Assembly (NCBI GenBank): GCA_023954195.1
Contig: JAMLIK010000002.1
Coordinates: 744,001 to 808,000 of the forward strand
Origin: Xanthobacteraceae bacterium
GTDB taxonomy: Bacteria > Pseudomonadota > Alphaproteobacteria > Rhizobiales > Xanthobacteraceae
Direction: 5' to 3'
DNA: 64,000 nt
Position numbers and translations under genes: made by a program. Each line of letters begins with the position of its first letter. Positions within the stretch are counted from its first letter, which is position 1. The notes under the pieces were generated by a model. That model did no database searches, was not told where the DNA came from, and worked only from the letters and a program-made list of their open reading frames with translations. Shown in pieces: positions 1-13,192 of the stretch.

Positions 1-1
1 C

Positions 2-1132
2 ACCGAAGTCGAGGGCACCATCGGGTTCGAGGACCTGGTGGAAGGCCAGTCGATTTCGGAAACGCTCGACGAATCGACCGGTATCGCCAAGCGCGTGGTC
101 ATCGATTGGCGCTCGACGCGCGGCGGCGCCGACCTGCGGCCCGCCATCGTCATCAAGGGCAAGGACGGCAAGGTGCTGAAGCTGCCGCGCGGCGGCGACG
201 CGCGCTACATGCTTTCGGTCGACGGCATTCTGTCGGTGGACCTCGACGCCAAGGTGAAGCCCGGCGATATTCTCGCCCGCGTCTCCACCGAAAGCGCCAG
301 GACGCGCGACATCACCGGCGGTCTGCCGCGGGTCGCCGAACTGTTCGAGGCGCGCAAGCCGAAGGATGCCGCGATCATCGCGGAAATCGCCGGCACCATC
401 CGCTTCGGCCGCGACTACAAGAACAAGCGCCGCATTTCGATCGAGCCGGTGGACAAGACCGAGGAGCCGCGCGAGTACCTCATTCCGAAGGGCAAGCACA
501 TCCACTTGCAGGATGGCGACATCGTCGAGAAGGGTGACTTCATCGTCGAGGGCAATCCGGCGCCGCACGACATTCTGGCGATCAAGGGCATCGAGGAACT
601 CGCGGCCTATCTGGTCAACGAAATCCAGGAAGTCTACCGGTTGCAGGGCGTGCTGATTAACGACAAGCACATCGAAGTCATCGTGCGCCAGATGCTGCAA
701 AAGATCGAGATCACCGATTCCGGCGAGACCGACATGATCTCGGGCGAGCAGATCGACAAGATCGAGTTCGACGCGCTCAACGCCAAGGCGAAGGAGGAGG
801 GCAAGAAGCCCGCCACCGGAACCCCGGTGCTGCTCGGCATCACCAAGGCGAGCCTGCAAACCCGCTCGTTCTTCTCGGCCGCGTCGTTCCAGGAGACCAC
901 CCGCGTGCTCACCGAAGCCGCCGTCAACGGCAAGGTGGACCCGCTGGAGGGCCTCAAGGAGAACGTCATCGTCGGCCGGCTGATCCCGGCGGGCACCGGC
1001 GCCTCGATGGCCCGCATCCGCGAGGTGGCGATGAAGCGCGATCGCCTGATCCTCGACGAGCGCGAGAAGCAGGCGGCGATCACCCCGGCCGCGCCGGAAG
1101 CCGAGCCGCTGGCCTTGCCGCCGGCGGAATAG
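2..1132 (+). CDS. rpoC: DNA-directed RNA polymerase subunit beta' (3' part, start outside window)
   Basis: This is the C-terminal part of the beta' subunit of RNA polymerase, open from the first bases of the window in frame 2, so the start lies upstream. About 376 residues are present. The end matches the conserved beta' C-terminus: the segment around [15 protein letters not shown], the [14 protein letters not shown] helix and the closing LIPAGTG region, followed by a short Ala/Pro/Glu tail. The protein forms the clamp and jaw side of the enzyme together with beta, alpha and omega. A strong hairpin lies 24 bases after the stop, so the rpoBC transcript probably ends there. Confidence 0.97.
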   Translation, partial: TEVEGTIGFEDLVEGQSISETLDESTGIAKRVVIDWRSTRGGADLRPAIVIKGKDGKVLKLPRGGDARYMLSVDGILSVDLDAKVKPGDILARVSTESARTRDITGGLPRVAELFEARKPKDAAIIAEIAGTIRFGRDYKNKRRISIEPVDKTEEPREYLIPKGKHIHLQDGDIVEKGDFIVEGNPAPHDILAIKGIEELAAYLVNEIQEVYRLQGVLINDKHIEVIVRQMLQKIEITDSGETDMISGEQIDKIEFDALNAKAKEEGKKPATGTPVLLGITKASLQTRSFFSAASFQETTRVLTEAAVNGKVDPLEGLKENVIVGRLIPAGTGASMARIREVAMKRDRLILDEREKQAAITPAAPEAEPLALPPAE

Positions 1133-1155
1133 TCTGCCCGTGATCGATCAAAACC

Positions 1156-1183
1156 CGAAAGGCCGGCGCAAGCCGGCCTTTCG
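1156..1183 (+). terminator. hairpin after rpoC
   Basis: A perfect 12-bp stem (CGAAAGGCCGGC, 1156-1167) and its complement (1172-1183) close a GCAA tetraloop just behind the rpoC stop. The downstream side has only a weak T-rich stretch (tcgtcgttat). It should end the rpoBC transcript, although the U-tract is poor. Confidence 0.75.
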
Positions 1184-1549
1184 TCGTTATGGGGCGGCTC
1201 ATGGGGGCGGCATCCGCGCCGGCGCGGCCGCCGGCGGGACGGCCGGTGGGGGACGGCGGCGCGGGCCGGCTTGGCTCTTGACCTCCTGAAAAGCCGTGAC
1301 TTTCCGGCCTCAGCCGGGAAAATTTCGGTTGCCGGGAGGGGCGGCGGGGTTTGTTCATCTTTCTTTCAGGTGAAAAGCGCTTTTGCTTGAGGCCGCCGAT
1401 GGAAATCAGCGATAGTGACGGCGGCCCCTGGCGGGGGCCTCGGTGCCGGGAAGGGCGCGGCCCGAAGGGGCGCTTTCATCGTCGTGACAATCCGGGATGC
1501 GTGGTCGCAACGGCCGCATGGCGCGGCGGTTGCGTTTCGGAACAGGCAG
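1184..1549. other. non-coding spacer between rpoC and the FAD/methyltransferase gene
   Basis: No convincing gene is seen here. Very GC-rich runs at 1200-1270 are followed by a more AT-rich stretch (1350-1390) holding a perfect 12-bp palindrome, AAAAGCGCTTTT (1373-1384). The palindrome could be an operator for the next gene, but nothing else supports this. No clear -35/-10 pair was found. Confidence 0.4.
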
Positions 1550-3598
1550 ATGTTCGATCTTGCAATCATAGGTGGTGGTCCGGGCGGCCTGATGAGCGCC
1601 TGGTATCTCAAGCGGAAGCTCGGGCCTCAATGCCGGGTGACGATCTTCGAGGCGTCCGACCGTGTCGGCGGCAAGGTGATGTCGGCCAAGTTCGACGCCG
1701 TGCCTGCGCCCTATGAAGCCGGCGTCGCCGAAATCTACGATTACTCGATGACCGGGCCGGACCCGCTGCGCGAACTGATCCAGCATTTCGGCTTGCAGAC
1801 CATTCCGATGGACGCCGAGCAGGTGATGCTCGACGGCGAGTTGCTGAACGACGTCCCCGGCATGCGCCGCAAATACGGCGACGCCACCGCCGACGCCATT
1901 CTCGCTTTCCGCAAGCGCTGCGAGGGCATGATCTCCCCGACCGAATACTACGAGGGCGTCGGCGCGCAAGACAACGAACATCCCTGGATCGACGTCAATT
2001 GCGAGGAATTGCTGGATCGCGAGGTGAGCGATCCGGTCGCCAAACGCTTCTTCAAGGTGATGGCGCGCTCCGATATCGCCACCGAGAGCCACAACACCAA
2101 CGGCCTCAACGCGCTGAAGAACTTTGTGATGGATATCGACGGCTACATCGGGCTGTATGCGATCCAGAACGGCAATGAGCAGTTGATTACCTGCCTTCAG
2201 TCGGAGGTCGATGCCGACATCCAGCTCAACCATCGTGTGCTGGAGGTCGGCAAGACCGAGCAAGGCCGCTACCGGCTCAACATGATGAACGGCAAGGGCC
2301 CCGAGACCAGGGATTTCGATCTGGTGATGGTCTGCCTGCCGCATAGCTGGCTCGCGACCATGCGCTGGGGTGGCGAGCAACTGCGCAAGTCGATGGTCAG
2401 GCACGTCGCCTATTTCGATCGCCCGGCGCATTATCTGCGCATCTCGCTGTTGTTCGACGAGCCGTTCTGGGGCGAGCAGATTCCCGGCGCCTGGTTCATG
2501 TCGGAAGCATTCGGCGGGTGCTGCGTCTACAACGAGGGCGCCCGCCTCGACGTCGGGCGCAACGGCGTGCTGAATTTCCTGGTGCCGGGCTCGGACGCGC
2601 TGGCCTTCGCCAACCTCGGTGACGAGGCGTTGATCGACGCCGCGCTGAAATCGCTGCCGGCGTCGTTCGGCAATGCGCGGGCGCATTTCATCGAAGGCAA
2701 GATCCATCGCTGGCTGTCGTCGGTGAATGCGATCCCCGGCGGCGTACCGGTGCGCGACGTCGCCACCAACCACCGGCCGGAGCCCAAGCAGCATCCCGGC
2801 ATCGTGCTGGTCGGCGACTACCTGTTCGACTCCACACTGAACGGTCTGCTCGATTCCTCCGACGCCGCCACCGACATCGTGGTGACGGAGACGATGCGGT
2901 TGCGTTATGCCCGCGAGCAGGGCGCGCGCGGCGGCAAGATCGACGCGGCCTATTTCGAGAACTACCGCGGGCTCGGGCCGTATCGCGACGCCTGGCGGCA
3001 CTTCACCGATCCGGGATATCTCGCCGGGCTGATCGAAATCGTCTGGAACAGGCGCGGTGGTTACCGGCTGCTGGTTGCCGGCTCCGCCAGCGGCGAACTT
3101 GTCGGCGCCTTGCGCGCGCTCGGCATCGACGCCTGGGGCGTCGAGAACAACCGCGCCATTCATGCCAGGACGCCGGCCGAATTGCGTAAGTTCAACCGGC
3201 TCGGCTCGGTCAACGAGCTTCCGTTCGAGGACGGCGAATTCGATTTCGTATTCGAGACCTGTCTGTGTCACGTCGCGGAGCGGCGTGTGCCGGCGGCGGT
3301 GCGCGAACTCAATCGCGTGGTCAAGACCGGCCTGATCTTCGGCTCGGTCACCAGCGATTTCGATTTGAAGCTGATCGAGCGCTACGATCTGTTGCGGGGG
3401 GTGAAGAAGCTCGGCACCTGGTGGGAATGGTCAGAAATCTTCTTCAACAACGGTTTCGATCTGGCCATGAGTCGCAACGATTGCCTTGACGCGGTCTGGA
3501 CGGCGACGCTCACAGCCGGCAAGGGGCCGGGCGACTGGTATCTCGATCCGGACAGTCTGCGCTATTCGTTCTTCGACAAGCTCGCGTCGGACGATTGA
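1550..3598 (+). CDS. FAD-dependent oxidoreductase fused to a SAM-dependent methyltransferase domain
   Basis: This 682-residue protein has two parts. The N-terminal part opens with a dinucleotide-binding Rossmann motif (GGGPGG, residues 8-13) and EASDRVGGK, as in the amine-oxidase/phytoene-desaturase type of flavoprotein. A C-terminal FAD motif (LVGDYLFDSTLNGLLDSSDA) lies near residue 420-440. From about residue 500 a second domain looks like a class I methyltransferase: VAGSASGELVGALRA as motif I, VENN as the acidic strand end, and FEDGEFDFVFETCLCHV as the substrate/SAM strand. I chose ATG 1550 because the Rossmann strand starts right after it. The frame is open further upstream, but that stretch is not protein-like. 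The substrate is unknown. The ABC exporter starts 40 bases downstream and is probably co-transcribed. Confidence 0.8.
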   Translation: MFDLAIIGGGPGGLMSAWYLKRKLGPQCRVTIFEASDRVGGKVMSAKFDAVPAPYEAGVAEIYDYSMTGPDPLRELIQHFGLQTIPMDAEQVMLDGELLNDVPGMRRKYGDATADAILAFRKRCEGMISPTEYYEGVGAQDNEHPWIDVNCEELLDREVSDPVAKRFFKVMARSDIATESHNTNGLNALKNFVMDIDGYIGLYAIQNGNEQLITCLQSEVDADIQLNHRVLEVGKTEQGRYRLNMMNGKGPETRDFDLVMVCLPHSWLATMRWGGEQLRKSMVRHVAYFDRPAHYLRISLLFDEPFWGEQIPGAWFMSEAFGGCCVYNEGARLDVGRNGVLNFLVPGSDALAFANLGDEALIDAALKSLPASFGNARAHFIEGKIHRWLSSVNAIPGGVPVRDVATNHRPEPKQHPGIVLVGDYLFDSTLNGLLDSSDAATDIVVTETMRLRYAREQGARGGKIDAAYFENYRGLGPYRDAWRHFTDPGYLAGLIEIVWNRRGGYRLLVAGSASGELVGALRALGIDAWGVENNRAIHARTPAELRKFNRLGSVNELPFEDGEFDFVFETCLCHVAERRVPAAVRELNRVVKTGLIFGSVTSDFDLKLIERYDLLRGVKKLGTWWEWSEIFFNNGFDLAMSRNDCLDAVWTATLTAGKGPGDWYLDPDSLRYSFFDKLASDD

Positions 3599-3638
3599 GC
3601 CAAACGAGAGTCGATCATATCGAAACGATTGGTAGATC

Positions 3639-5651
3639 GTGGCCAGAAAATCATCCGGCGAGTCGGATTCGGAAATCTCCGGCGAGGACCGCAAGGCGCC
3701 GCCGCGTGACGACGATCCGTTGAGATCGGCGCGCGCGGCCGAGGCCATTGCCGCGCCCGGCAAGCCGGCCGGGACCCGCGACCGCGACGAGGATGACGAC
3801 GACCTCGACGACGATCCGGAACTCGACGACGAGGACGAGGAGCTTGTCGTCTACACCGCGAGCGAGGCGGCGGGGGCGCTGGCGACCGTCTACGGATTCG
3901 TCCGGCCGCATTTCGGCCCGTACAAAAAGGCGCTTTCGTTCGTGGCGTTCGGCCTTCTGGTCGAGACGCTATTCAACGTCATCATGCCGCTCAGCCTCAA
4001 GTTTCTCATCGACGACGCGCTCGGCGAGGAGGATTTCGGCGTCCTGATGCGGATTCTGTCGGTGCTGGCGGTCGCCGGCATCGTCACCTCGATCATCTCG
4101 ATCTGGTACGAGAAATGGGACGCCTGGCTGTCGGCCTCGATCATCTCGGACGTTCGCGCGCGCCTGTTCGGTCATATCCAGGATTTGCCGTCGAGTTTCT
4201 TCGCCCGCACCAGGCGTGGCGATATCCTGTCGCGGTTCTCGGTCGACATGGCGGCGTTCGAAGGCACGATGAAGACCATGGCCAACGGCGCGGTGCTGCC
4301 CGCGCTGGAACTGGTCGCCGGGCTGATCCTGATGTTCTTCCTCAACTGGCAGCTCGCGCTGATCGCGCTATTGATCTTTCCGATCACCTTGATCGGCCCG
4401 CGCATCCTGACGCCGAAGGCGGTCAAGGCGAACTACGAGCAGAAGGTCAGCGAGTCGTCGATTCTCGGCATGGTGCAGGAGAACATCGCGGCGCAGGCCG
4501 TGGTGAAAGCGTTCAGCCTGCAACGCCGGGTGCTGGGCTGGTTCACCGTCGGCAACGACAGCACCCGGAATAAGATCGCCTCGGCGACGTTCCTCTCCAG
4601 CATGGTCGAGCGTTCCGTCACCGTCGCGGTGCTGCTGTTGCATCTGGTGGTGCTGGCGTCCGGCGCCTATCTTGCGACCAAGGGCCACATCACCATCGGC
4701 ACCTTCGTGACGTTCGAGAGCGCGTTCTGGGAAATTTCCTACAATATCGCTCATCTGATGCACTTCATCCCGGTGTCGATCCAGTCGGCGGCGGCGATCC
4801 GGCACATGAACGAACTGCTGGACGAGCCGACGCGCGGCATCGATCGCCCCGGCGCGCCGGCGTTGCCGCGCATCAGGAGCGACATCACCTTCGATCATGT
4901 CAGCTTCGGCTACGAGGGCAGCGAACGGCCGGTGCTCGACGATCTCAACCTGAGGATCGCGTTCGGCAAGTCGATCGCCATCGTCGGGCCGAGCGGATCG
5001 GGCAAGAGCACGCTGCTCAACCTCATCCTGCGAATCTACGTGCCGACCGCGGGACGGGTGACCATCGACGGCGTCGATATCGGCAAGGTGACGCGCGAAT
5101 CATTGCGGGCCAACATGGCCGTGGTGTTTCAGGATAACGTGCTGTTCAACATGTCGATCCGCGAGAACATCCGGCTCGGCAAGGAGGACGCCACCGACGC
5201 GGAGGTCGAGGAGGCGGCGCGCAAGGCCGAGATCCACCGCTTCATCAAGAGCCTGCCGCAGGGCTACGACACCGTCGTCGGCGAGCGCGGCGACACGCTG
5301 TCCGGCGGCCAGCGCCAGCGCATGGCGATCGCCCGCGCCATCGTCCGCGATCCCTCGGTACTGCTGCTCGACGAGGCCACCTCCGCGCTCGACCAGACCA
5401 CCGAGGCCGCGATCAACCGCACGCTGCTCAAGCTGGCGCGCGGCCGCACCATGATCTTCTCGACCCATCGGCTGACGTCGGTGGTGGAGATGGACGAGAT
5501 CATCGTCATCAACGAGGGCCGGGCGATCGAACGCGGGTCGCATGCCGAATTGCTGGCGGCGGGCGGCTTCTATCGCAAGCTGTGGGACGATCAGAGCCAC
5601 GTCATCCACGACGATGGAGATGACGACGAGGACGAGGACGAGGACGAATGA
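3639..5651 (+). CDS. ABC transporter, fused permease and ATPase (exporter type)
   Basis: A 670-residue half-transporter of the MsbA/LmrA exporter class, starting at GTG. Residues 1 to about 85 are a hydrophilic tail rich in Asp/Glu (a nearly continuous acidic run around residues 47-68). A six-helix membrane domain follows (about 90-380), then the ATPase domain: Walker A GPSGSGKST near 450, LSGGQ near 554, Walker B LLLDEAT near 575, and H-loop FSTHR. The last dozen residues are again almost all Asp/Glu. It would work as a homodimer in the inner membrane. The FAD/methyltransferase gene upstream hints that it exports a product of that enzyme, which is inference. The cargo cannot be told from sequence. 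Confidence 0.92.
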   Translation: MARKSSGESDSEISGEDRKAPPRDDDPLRSARAAEAIAAPGKPAGTRDRDEDDDDLDDDPELDDEDEELVVYTASEAAGALATVYGFVRPHFGPYKKALSFVAFGLLVETLFNVIMPLSLKFLIDDALGEEDFGVLMRILSVLAVAGIVTSIISIWYEKWDAWLSASIISDVRARLFGHIQDLPSSFFARTRRGDILSRFSVDMAAFEGTMKTMANGAVLPALELVAGLILMFFLNWQLALIALLIFPITLIGPRILTPKAVKANYEQKVSESSILGMVQENIAAQAVVKAFSLQRRVLGWFTVGNDSTRNKIASATFLSSMVERSVTVAVLLLHLVVLASGAYLATKGHITIGTFVTFESAFWEISYNIAHLMHFIPVSIQSAAAIRHMNELLDEPTRGIDRPGAPALPRIRSDITFDHVSFGYEGSERPVLDDLNLRIAFGKSIAIVGPSGSGKSTLLNLILRIYVPTAGRVTIDGVDIGKVTRESLRANMAVVFQDNVLFNMSIRENIRLGKEDATDAEVEEAARKAEIHRFIKSLPQGYDTVVGERGDTLSGGQRQRMAIARAIVRDPSVLLLDEATSALDQTTEAAINRTLLKLARGRTMIFSTHRLTSVVEMDEIIVINEGRAIERGSHAELLAAGGFYRKLWDDQSHVIHDDGDDDEDEDEDE

Positions 5652-5716
5652 TCGTCCTGCGCCGCGGCATTTCATGCCGCCCCGCGTCCGAGGCGCGGCG
5701 TCCTTTCAACAGCCGG

Positions 5717-6013
5717 CTAACCGCAATAGGCCCGGACGATCTTCCGGGTCTTGCCGTCGGTTTCAATCGTCACGCGCTCTGGCCTGTAGTCCATCGTCAC
5801 ACCCTGGCCGGGCTTGATCTGGCGGACGATCGTCGCGCCCGTCAGTCGCTTCGCGCGTCGGTTCGAAATTCTGCTTTTGCCAGCGAGGGCATCCGCCGCG
5901 GCCGGGTTGCAAACGCCGGGCTGTGGGCCGGCCGCCTGGGAAGGCGCGTGGCCGCCGCCGATGATGGCGAAAGCCGTCGTCAGCACGGCGAGGCAATGCT
6001 TGAGGGTCATCAT
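5717..6013 (-). CDS. small secreted protein, peptidase inhibitor I78-like
   Basis: A 98-residue protein with an N-terminal signal peptide (MMTLKHCLAVLTTAFAIIGG, then cleavage near SQAAG). The C-terminal half matches the I78 inhibitor pattern: GATIVRQIKPGQGVTMDYRP, then VTIETDGKTRKI and a closing cysteine (AYCG). Family members are short periplasmic or secreted proteins, some of which inhibit serine proteases. ATG 6013 is preferred over the longer frame because GGAG lies 6 bases upstream and the signal peptide begins there. It is convergent with the ABC exporter gene. Confidence 0.75.
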   Translation of the reverse strand: MMTLKHCLAVLTTAFAIIGGGHAPSQAAGPQPGVCNPAAADALAGKSRISNRRAKRLTGATIVRQIKPGQGVTMDYRPERVTIETDGKTRKIVRAYCG

Positions 6014-6837
6014 GATCGGCTCCGGAAAGGAGATGATGTCAGGATAAAGAAATGTGAATATAATCCCAATATACAAATTTTGTCAAAAATTGATGTCAAT
6101 GACCCCGGATTTCCGTCATGGCGAGGAGCGCACGCGACGACGCAATCCGGGAGCCCCGGAGTCAAGGGCTGGATTGTTTCGCGGAGCCTGTGCTCGGACG
6201 ACGCGGAGCGCCGATTCGAGGGCCCGCTCCCGAATTTCGAATCGAAGGCGGGTTGATGCTGCGGTGCGAAGGACCAGGAGAGCGTTTCGCGCGTTCCTTG
6301 CCGCGAATTATTGAGCGCCCCGGTCGCGCCATCACCGAAAAGCCTTATAAAACGGGACTTGGCGGCATCCCGGCGGCGGCAACACACGGCCGATAAGTCT
6401 TGACTTGGGGTGAGGCGGCCGATAAAACCCGCCCACTTACCAGCAGGCGGTGAGCTGCGCCGGCGTCGGAACGGATCACTCCTTCCAGTTCGCAACCATG
6501 CGAGACGGGAAGCGGGCACCAACCTCGACCTATGCCGCTCAAACGCTGCTGTCCTAAGCCAGGCAATGCCAAGGCGATTTTCGATCTCTTGAGGACATGC
6601 GCGTTCTTGAGGGGCTGATTTCGGAAGCATGAGCTCGGGGTGCGCGAGTGGCGACAGCCGCTCGGCCGGCTCCGAGGTCCTCTGTGGCACGACGCGCTTT
6701 CCGCTCCGCGAAGGAGTGGCTGGCGCGGTTTCGTTTTGCTTGTCGGGGTTGGGGTCGACGAAATCACGGAGCTTGTCGCTCCAGACCACCGGCGAGGCCC
6801 GAACAGGGGTTCGCGCGAACAAGGGTAAAGGCGAACG
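6014..6837. other. long leader and spacer before the str operon
   Basis: No supported gene lies in these 824 bases. Positions 6115-6225 hold a decayed copy of a dispersed alphaproteobacterial repeat: the left half reads gtcatggcgaggagcgcacg and the right half carries ctggattgtttcg. Frames open on both strands are GC-driven and resemble no family. The rest (6400-6837) should contain the promoter and the long untranslated leader of rpsL-rpsG-fusA-tuf. Confidence 0.5.
6400..6428 (+). promoter_or_regulatory. candidate promoter for the str operon
   Basis: TTGACT (6400-6405) is followed after 17 bases by TAAAAC (6423-6428). The -35 box is good and the -10 box is weak. If used, the rpsL leader would be about 400 nt. 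This is a visual call only. Confidence 0.25.
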
Positions 6838-7209
6838 ATGCCGACGATCAACCAACTGGTCGCAAAGCCGCGCATTCTGCAGAAGGCGCGCAAGAATGCT
6901 CCGGCGCTGCAACAGTCGCCGCAGAAGCGCGGCGTTTGCACGCGCGTCTATACGACGACGCCGAAGAAGCCGAACTCGGCCTTGCGCAAGGTCGCCAAGG
7001 TGCGCCTGACCAACGGCTTCGAGGTCATCGGCTACATTCCGGGCGAAGGCCACAACCTGCAAGAGCACTCGGTGGTCATGATCCGCGGCGGCCGCGTCAA
7101 GGACTTGCCGGGCGTGCGCTATCACATCCTCCGCGGCGTCCTCGATACGCAGGGCGTTAAGAACCGTAAGCAGCGCCGTTCGAAGTACGGCGCGAAGCGT
7201 CCGAAGTAA
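6838..7209 (+). CDS. rpsL: 30S ribosomal protein uS12
   Basis: 123 residues, full length. uS12 sits at the decoding centre of the 30S subunit. The conserved [10 protein letters not shown] loop and the KDLPGVRYH segment are present. The lysines at 43 and 88 match the positions where substitutions give streptomycin resistance in other bacteria, so this is the unmutated, sensitive-type sequence. It is the first gene of the rpsL-rpsG-fusA-tuf cluster, and rpsG follows after 15 bases. Confidence 0.98.
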   Translation: MPTINQLVAKPRILQKARKNAPALQQSPQKRGVCTRVYTTTPKKPNSALRKVAKVRLTNGFEVIGYIPGEGHNLQEHSVVMIRGGRVKDLPGVRYHILRGVLDTQGVKNRKQRRSKYGAKRPK

Positions 7210-7695
<486 letters not shown>

Positions 7696-7729
7696 CGGCG
7701 ACCCGAACGGATATTCAAGGACGAAACTC

Positions 7730-9800
<2,071 letters not shown>

Positions 9801-9802
<2 letters not shown>

Positions 9803-9819
9803 TCGTCGTCGCGACGATC
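9801..9819 (+). other. perfect hairpin between fusA and tuf
   Basis: GATCGTCG, a TCG loop and CGACGATC form an 8-bp stem starting inside the fusA stop codon. No T-run follows. It may be an RNA processing or stability element that lets tuf be expressed differently from fusA. Confidence 0.4.
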
Positions 9820-9840
9820 ACCGCTTGAACGGAGATTAAG

Positions 9841-11031
<1,191 letters not shown>

Positions 11032-11035
11032 GCCA

Positions 11036-11120
11036 GCGAATAGGGAATAGCGCGCGGCACAGAGCCGCTCGCTATTCCTCACGATTGATTACTTCGCTAC
11101 CCACTATTCGCTATTCGCTA
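11036..11120. repeat. AGCGAATAG-type palindromic repeat, copy 1 (tuf/rpsJ)
   Basis: The spacer consists of units of AGCGAATAG on the left (11036-11053) and their complement CTATTCGCTATTCGCT on the right (11104-11119), with another partial arm near 11070. It folds into an imperfect hairpin. Two related copies lie at 23743-23809 and 25405-25483. Confidence 0.7.
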
Positions 11121-11131
11121 GGAAACAGGCA

Positions 11132-11440
11132 ATGAACGGCCAGAATATTCGCATCCGTCTCAAGGCGTTCGACCATCGGATCCTCGATACGTCGACCCGC
11201 GAGATCGTGAATACGGCGAAGCGCACCGGCGCGCAGGTTCGCGGACCGATTCCGCTGCCGACGCGCATCGAGAAATTCACCGTCAACCGCTCGCCGCACG
11301 TCGATAAAAAGAGCCGCGAGCAGTTCGAGATGCGCACGCACAAGCGCCTCCTCGATATCGTCGATCCGACGCCGCAGACCGTCGATGCTCTGATGAAGCT
11401 CGATCTTGCCGCCGGCGTCGACGTCGAGATCAAGCTCTAG
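11132..11440 (+). CDS. rpsJ: 30S ribosomal protein uS10 (NusE)
   Basis: 102 residues. The start [19 protein letters not shown] and the RTHKRLLDI segment are typical. uS10 sits in the 30S head and also acts as NusE in transcription antitermination. It is the first gene of the S10 cluster. The window shows no E. coli-like L4-responsive S10 leader; only the palindromic repeat lies in front. Confidence 0.97.
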
Positions 11441-11535
11441 GGGCATGACCTTATAAGGATCCGGCTTCCGGATCGGGTTATGCGAAACAGGTTTAGTCAT
11501 TGTCCCTCGGGACAGAAACAACAGGATGCACGCCG

Positions 11536-12264
11536 ATGCGCTCCGGAGTGATCGCACAAAAGGTCGGGATGACACGGGTTTTCACGGAAGCCGGTGAGCA
11601 TATCCCCGTGACCGTGCTGAAGCTCGGCAATTGCCAGGTGCTTGGTCATCGCACCAACGAGAAGAACGGTTACGTCGCGTTGCAGCTCGGGTCGGGCGCG
11701 CGCAAGTCGGTTTACATGCCGAAGGCGGAGCGCGGCCAGTTCGCGGTCGCCAAGGTCGAGCCGAAGCGCAAGGTCGCCGAATTCCGCGTCTCCGAGGATT
11801 CGCTGATCCCGGTCGGCGCGGAAATCCAGGCCGATCACTTCGTCGTCGGCCAGTTCGTCGATGTCACCGGCACCTCGGTCGGCAAGGGTTTCGCCGGCGG
11901 CATGAAGCGCTGGAATTTCGGCGGTCTGCGCGCCACCCACGGCGTCTCGGTCTCGCACCGCTCGATCGGTTCGACCGGCGGCCGTCAAGACCCCGGCAAG
12001 ACCTTCAAGAACAAGAAGATGCCCGGCCACATGGGCGTCGACCGCATCACCACGCTGAACCTGCGGGTGGTGTCGACCGACGTCGAGCGCGGCCTGATCC
12101 TGGTCGAGGGCGCGGTGCCCGGCTCCAAGGGCGGCTGGATCGCGGTGCGCGACGCCGTCAAGAAGGCGCTGCCGAAGGACGCGCCGAAGCCCGGCAAGTT
12201 CAGGCTCGCGGGCGAGCAGGCAGACGCGCCGGCTGAAACCGCGACCGAAGAAAAGGGTGCGTGA
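11536..12264 (+). CDS. rplC: 50S ribosomal protein uL3
   Basis: 242 residues from ATG 11536 ([18 protein letters not shown]). An in-frame upstream codon at 11500 is less likely because homologues start at MRSG. The loop [17 protein letters not shown] reaches the peptidyl transferase centre and includes the region methylated on glutamine in other bacteria. A short Ala/Glu C-terminal extension is typical of alphaproteobacteria. The rplD start follows the stop by 1 base. Confidence 0.97.
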   Translation: MRSGVIAQKVGMTRVFTEAGEHIPVTVLKLGNCQVLGHRTNEKNGYVALQLGSGARKSVYMPKAERGQFAVAKVEPKRKVAEFRVSEDSLIPVGAEIQADHFVVGQFVDVTGTSVGKGFAGGMKRWNFGGLRATHGVSVSHRSIGSTGGRQDPGKTFKNKKMPGHMGVDRITTLNLRVVSTDVERGLILVEGAVPGSKGGWIAVRDAVKKALPKDAPKPGKFRLAGEQADAPAETATEEKGA

Positions 12265-12265
12265 G

Positions 12266-12886
12266 ATGGAACTGAAAGTCACCACGCTTGAAGGCAAGGA
12301 AGCCGGCTCGGTCCAGCTCTCCGACGCCATTTTCGGTCTTGAGCCGCGCAAGGACATCATCCAGCGCTGCGTCAACTGGCAGCTCGCCAAGCGTCAGGCC
12401 GGCACCCACAAGACCAAGGGGCGCGCCGAAATCTGGCGCACCGGCAAGAAGATGTACAAGCAGAAGGGCACCGGCGGCGCCCGTCACGGCTCGGCCCGCG
12501 TGCCGCAGTTCCGGGGTGGCGGCCGCGCGTTCGGTCCCGTCGTGCGCAGCCACGCCTTCGATCTGCCGAAGAAGGTGCGGGCGCTGGCGCTCAGGCACGC
12601 GCTGTCGGCCAAGGCCAAGGACGGCGGCCTGATCGTGATCGACAACGCCGCGCTGGAAGCCGCCAAGACCAAGACGCTGGTCGGCCACTTCTCCGGGTTG
12701 GGCCTGAGCAACGCGCTAATCATCGACGGCGCCGAGCTGAACGCCGGTTTCGCGACCGCCGCGCGCAACATTCCGAACATCGACGTGCTGCCGATCCAGG
12801 GCATCAACGTCTATGACATTCTGCGCCGCCACAAGCTGGTGTTGACCAAGGCGGCGGTCGATGCGCTGGAGGCGCGCTTCAAATGA
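12266..12886 (+). CDS. rplD: 50S ribosomal protein uL4
   Basis: 206 residues from ATG 12266 ([14 protein letters not shown]). The basic loop with [24 protein letters not shown] extends into the exit tunnel. In enterobacteria uL4 also represses the S10 operon; the RNA target was not seen here. The stop overlaps the rplW start as ATGA. Confidence 0.97.
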   Translation: MELKVTTLEGKEAGSVQLSDAIFGLEPRKDIIQRCVNWQLAKRQAGTHKTKGRAEIWRTGKKMYKQKGTGGARHGSARVPQFRGGGRAFGPVVRSHAFDLPKKVRALALRHALSAKAKDGGLIVIDNAALEAAKTKTLVGHFSGLGLSNALIIDGAELNAGFATAARNIPNIDVLPIQGINVYDILRRHKLVLTKAAVDALEARFK

Positions 12887-13179
12887 CAATCGATGCGAAG
12901 CATTACGACGTGATCGTCGCGCCGGTGATTACCGAGAAGGCGACGACGGCCTCCGAGCACAGCAAGGTCGTGTTCAAGGTGGCCGCCAAGGCGACCAAGC
13001 CGCAGATCAAGGAAGCGGTCGAGAAGCTGTTCGACGTCAAGGTCAAGAGCGTGAATACGCTGGTGCGCAAGGGCAAGACCAAGGTCTTCCGCGGGCATCT
13101 CGGATCGCAGTCGGACTCCAAGCGCGCGGTCGTGACCCTCGAAGAGGGCCACCGCATCGACGTCACCACCGGGCTGTGA
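12883..13179 (+). CDS. rplW: 50S ribosomal protein uL23
   Basis: 98 residues, starting in a 4-base overlap with rplD (ATGA), a sign of translational coupling. uL23 sits at the tunnel exit and is the docking site for trigger factor and SRP. The [12 protein letters not shown] start and the KGKTKVFRG loop are conserved. Confidence 0.97.
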   Translation: MTIDAKHYDVIVAPVITEKATTASEHSKVVFKVAAKATKPQIKEAVEKLFDVKVKSVNTLVRKGKTKVFRGHLGSQSDSKRAVVTLEEGHRIDVTTGL

Positions 13180-13192
13180 GGCGGATACGACG

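Noticed and set aside
1406-3271. Minus-strand frame opposite the FAD/methyltransferase gene
   Set aside because: The plus strand has Rossmann and methyltransferase motifs. The minus frame is repetitive Arg/His/Leu/Asp sequence.
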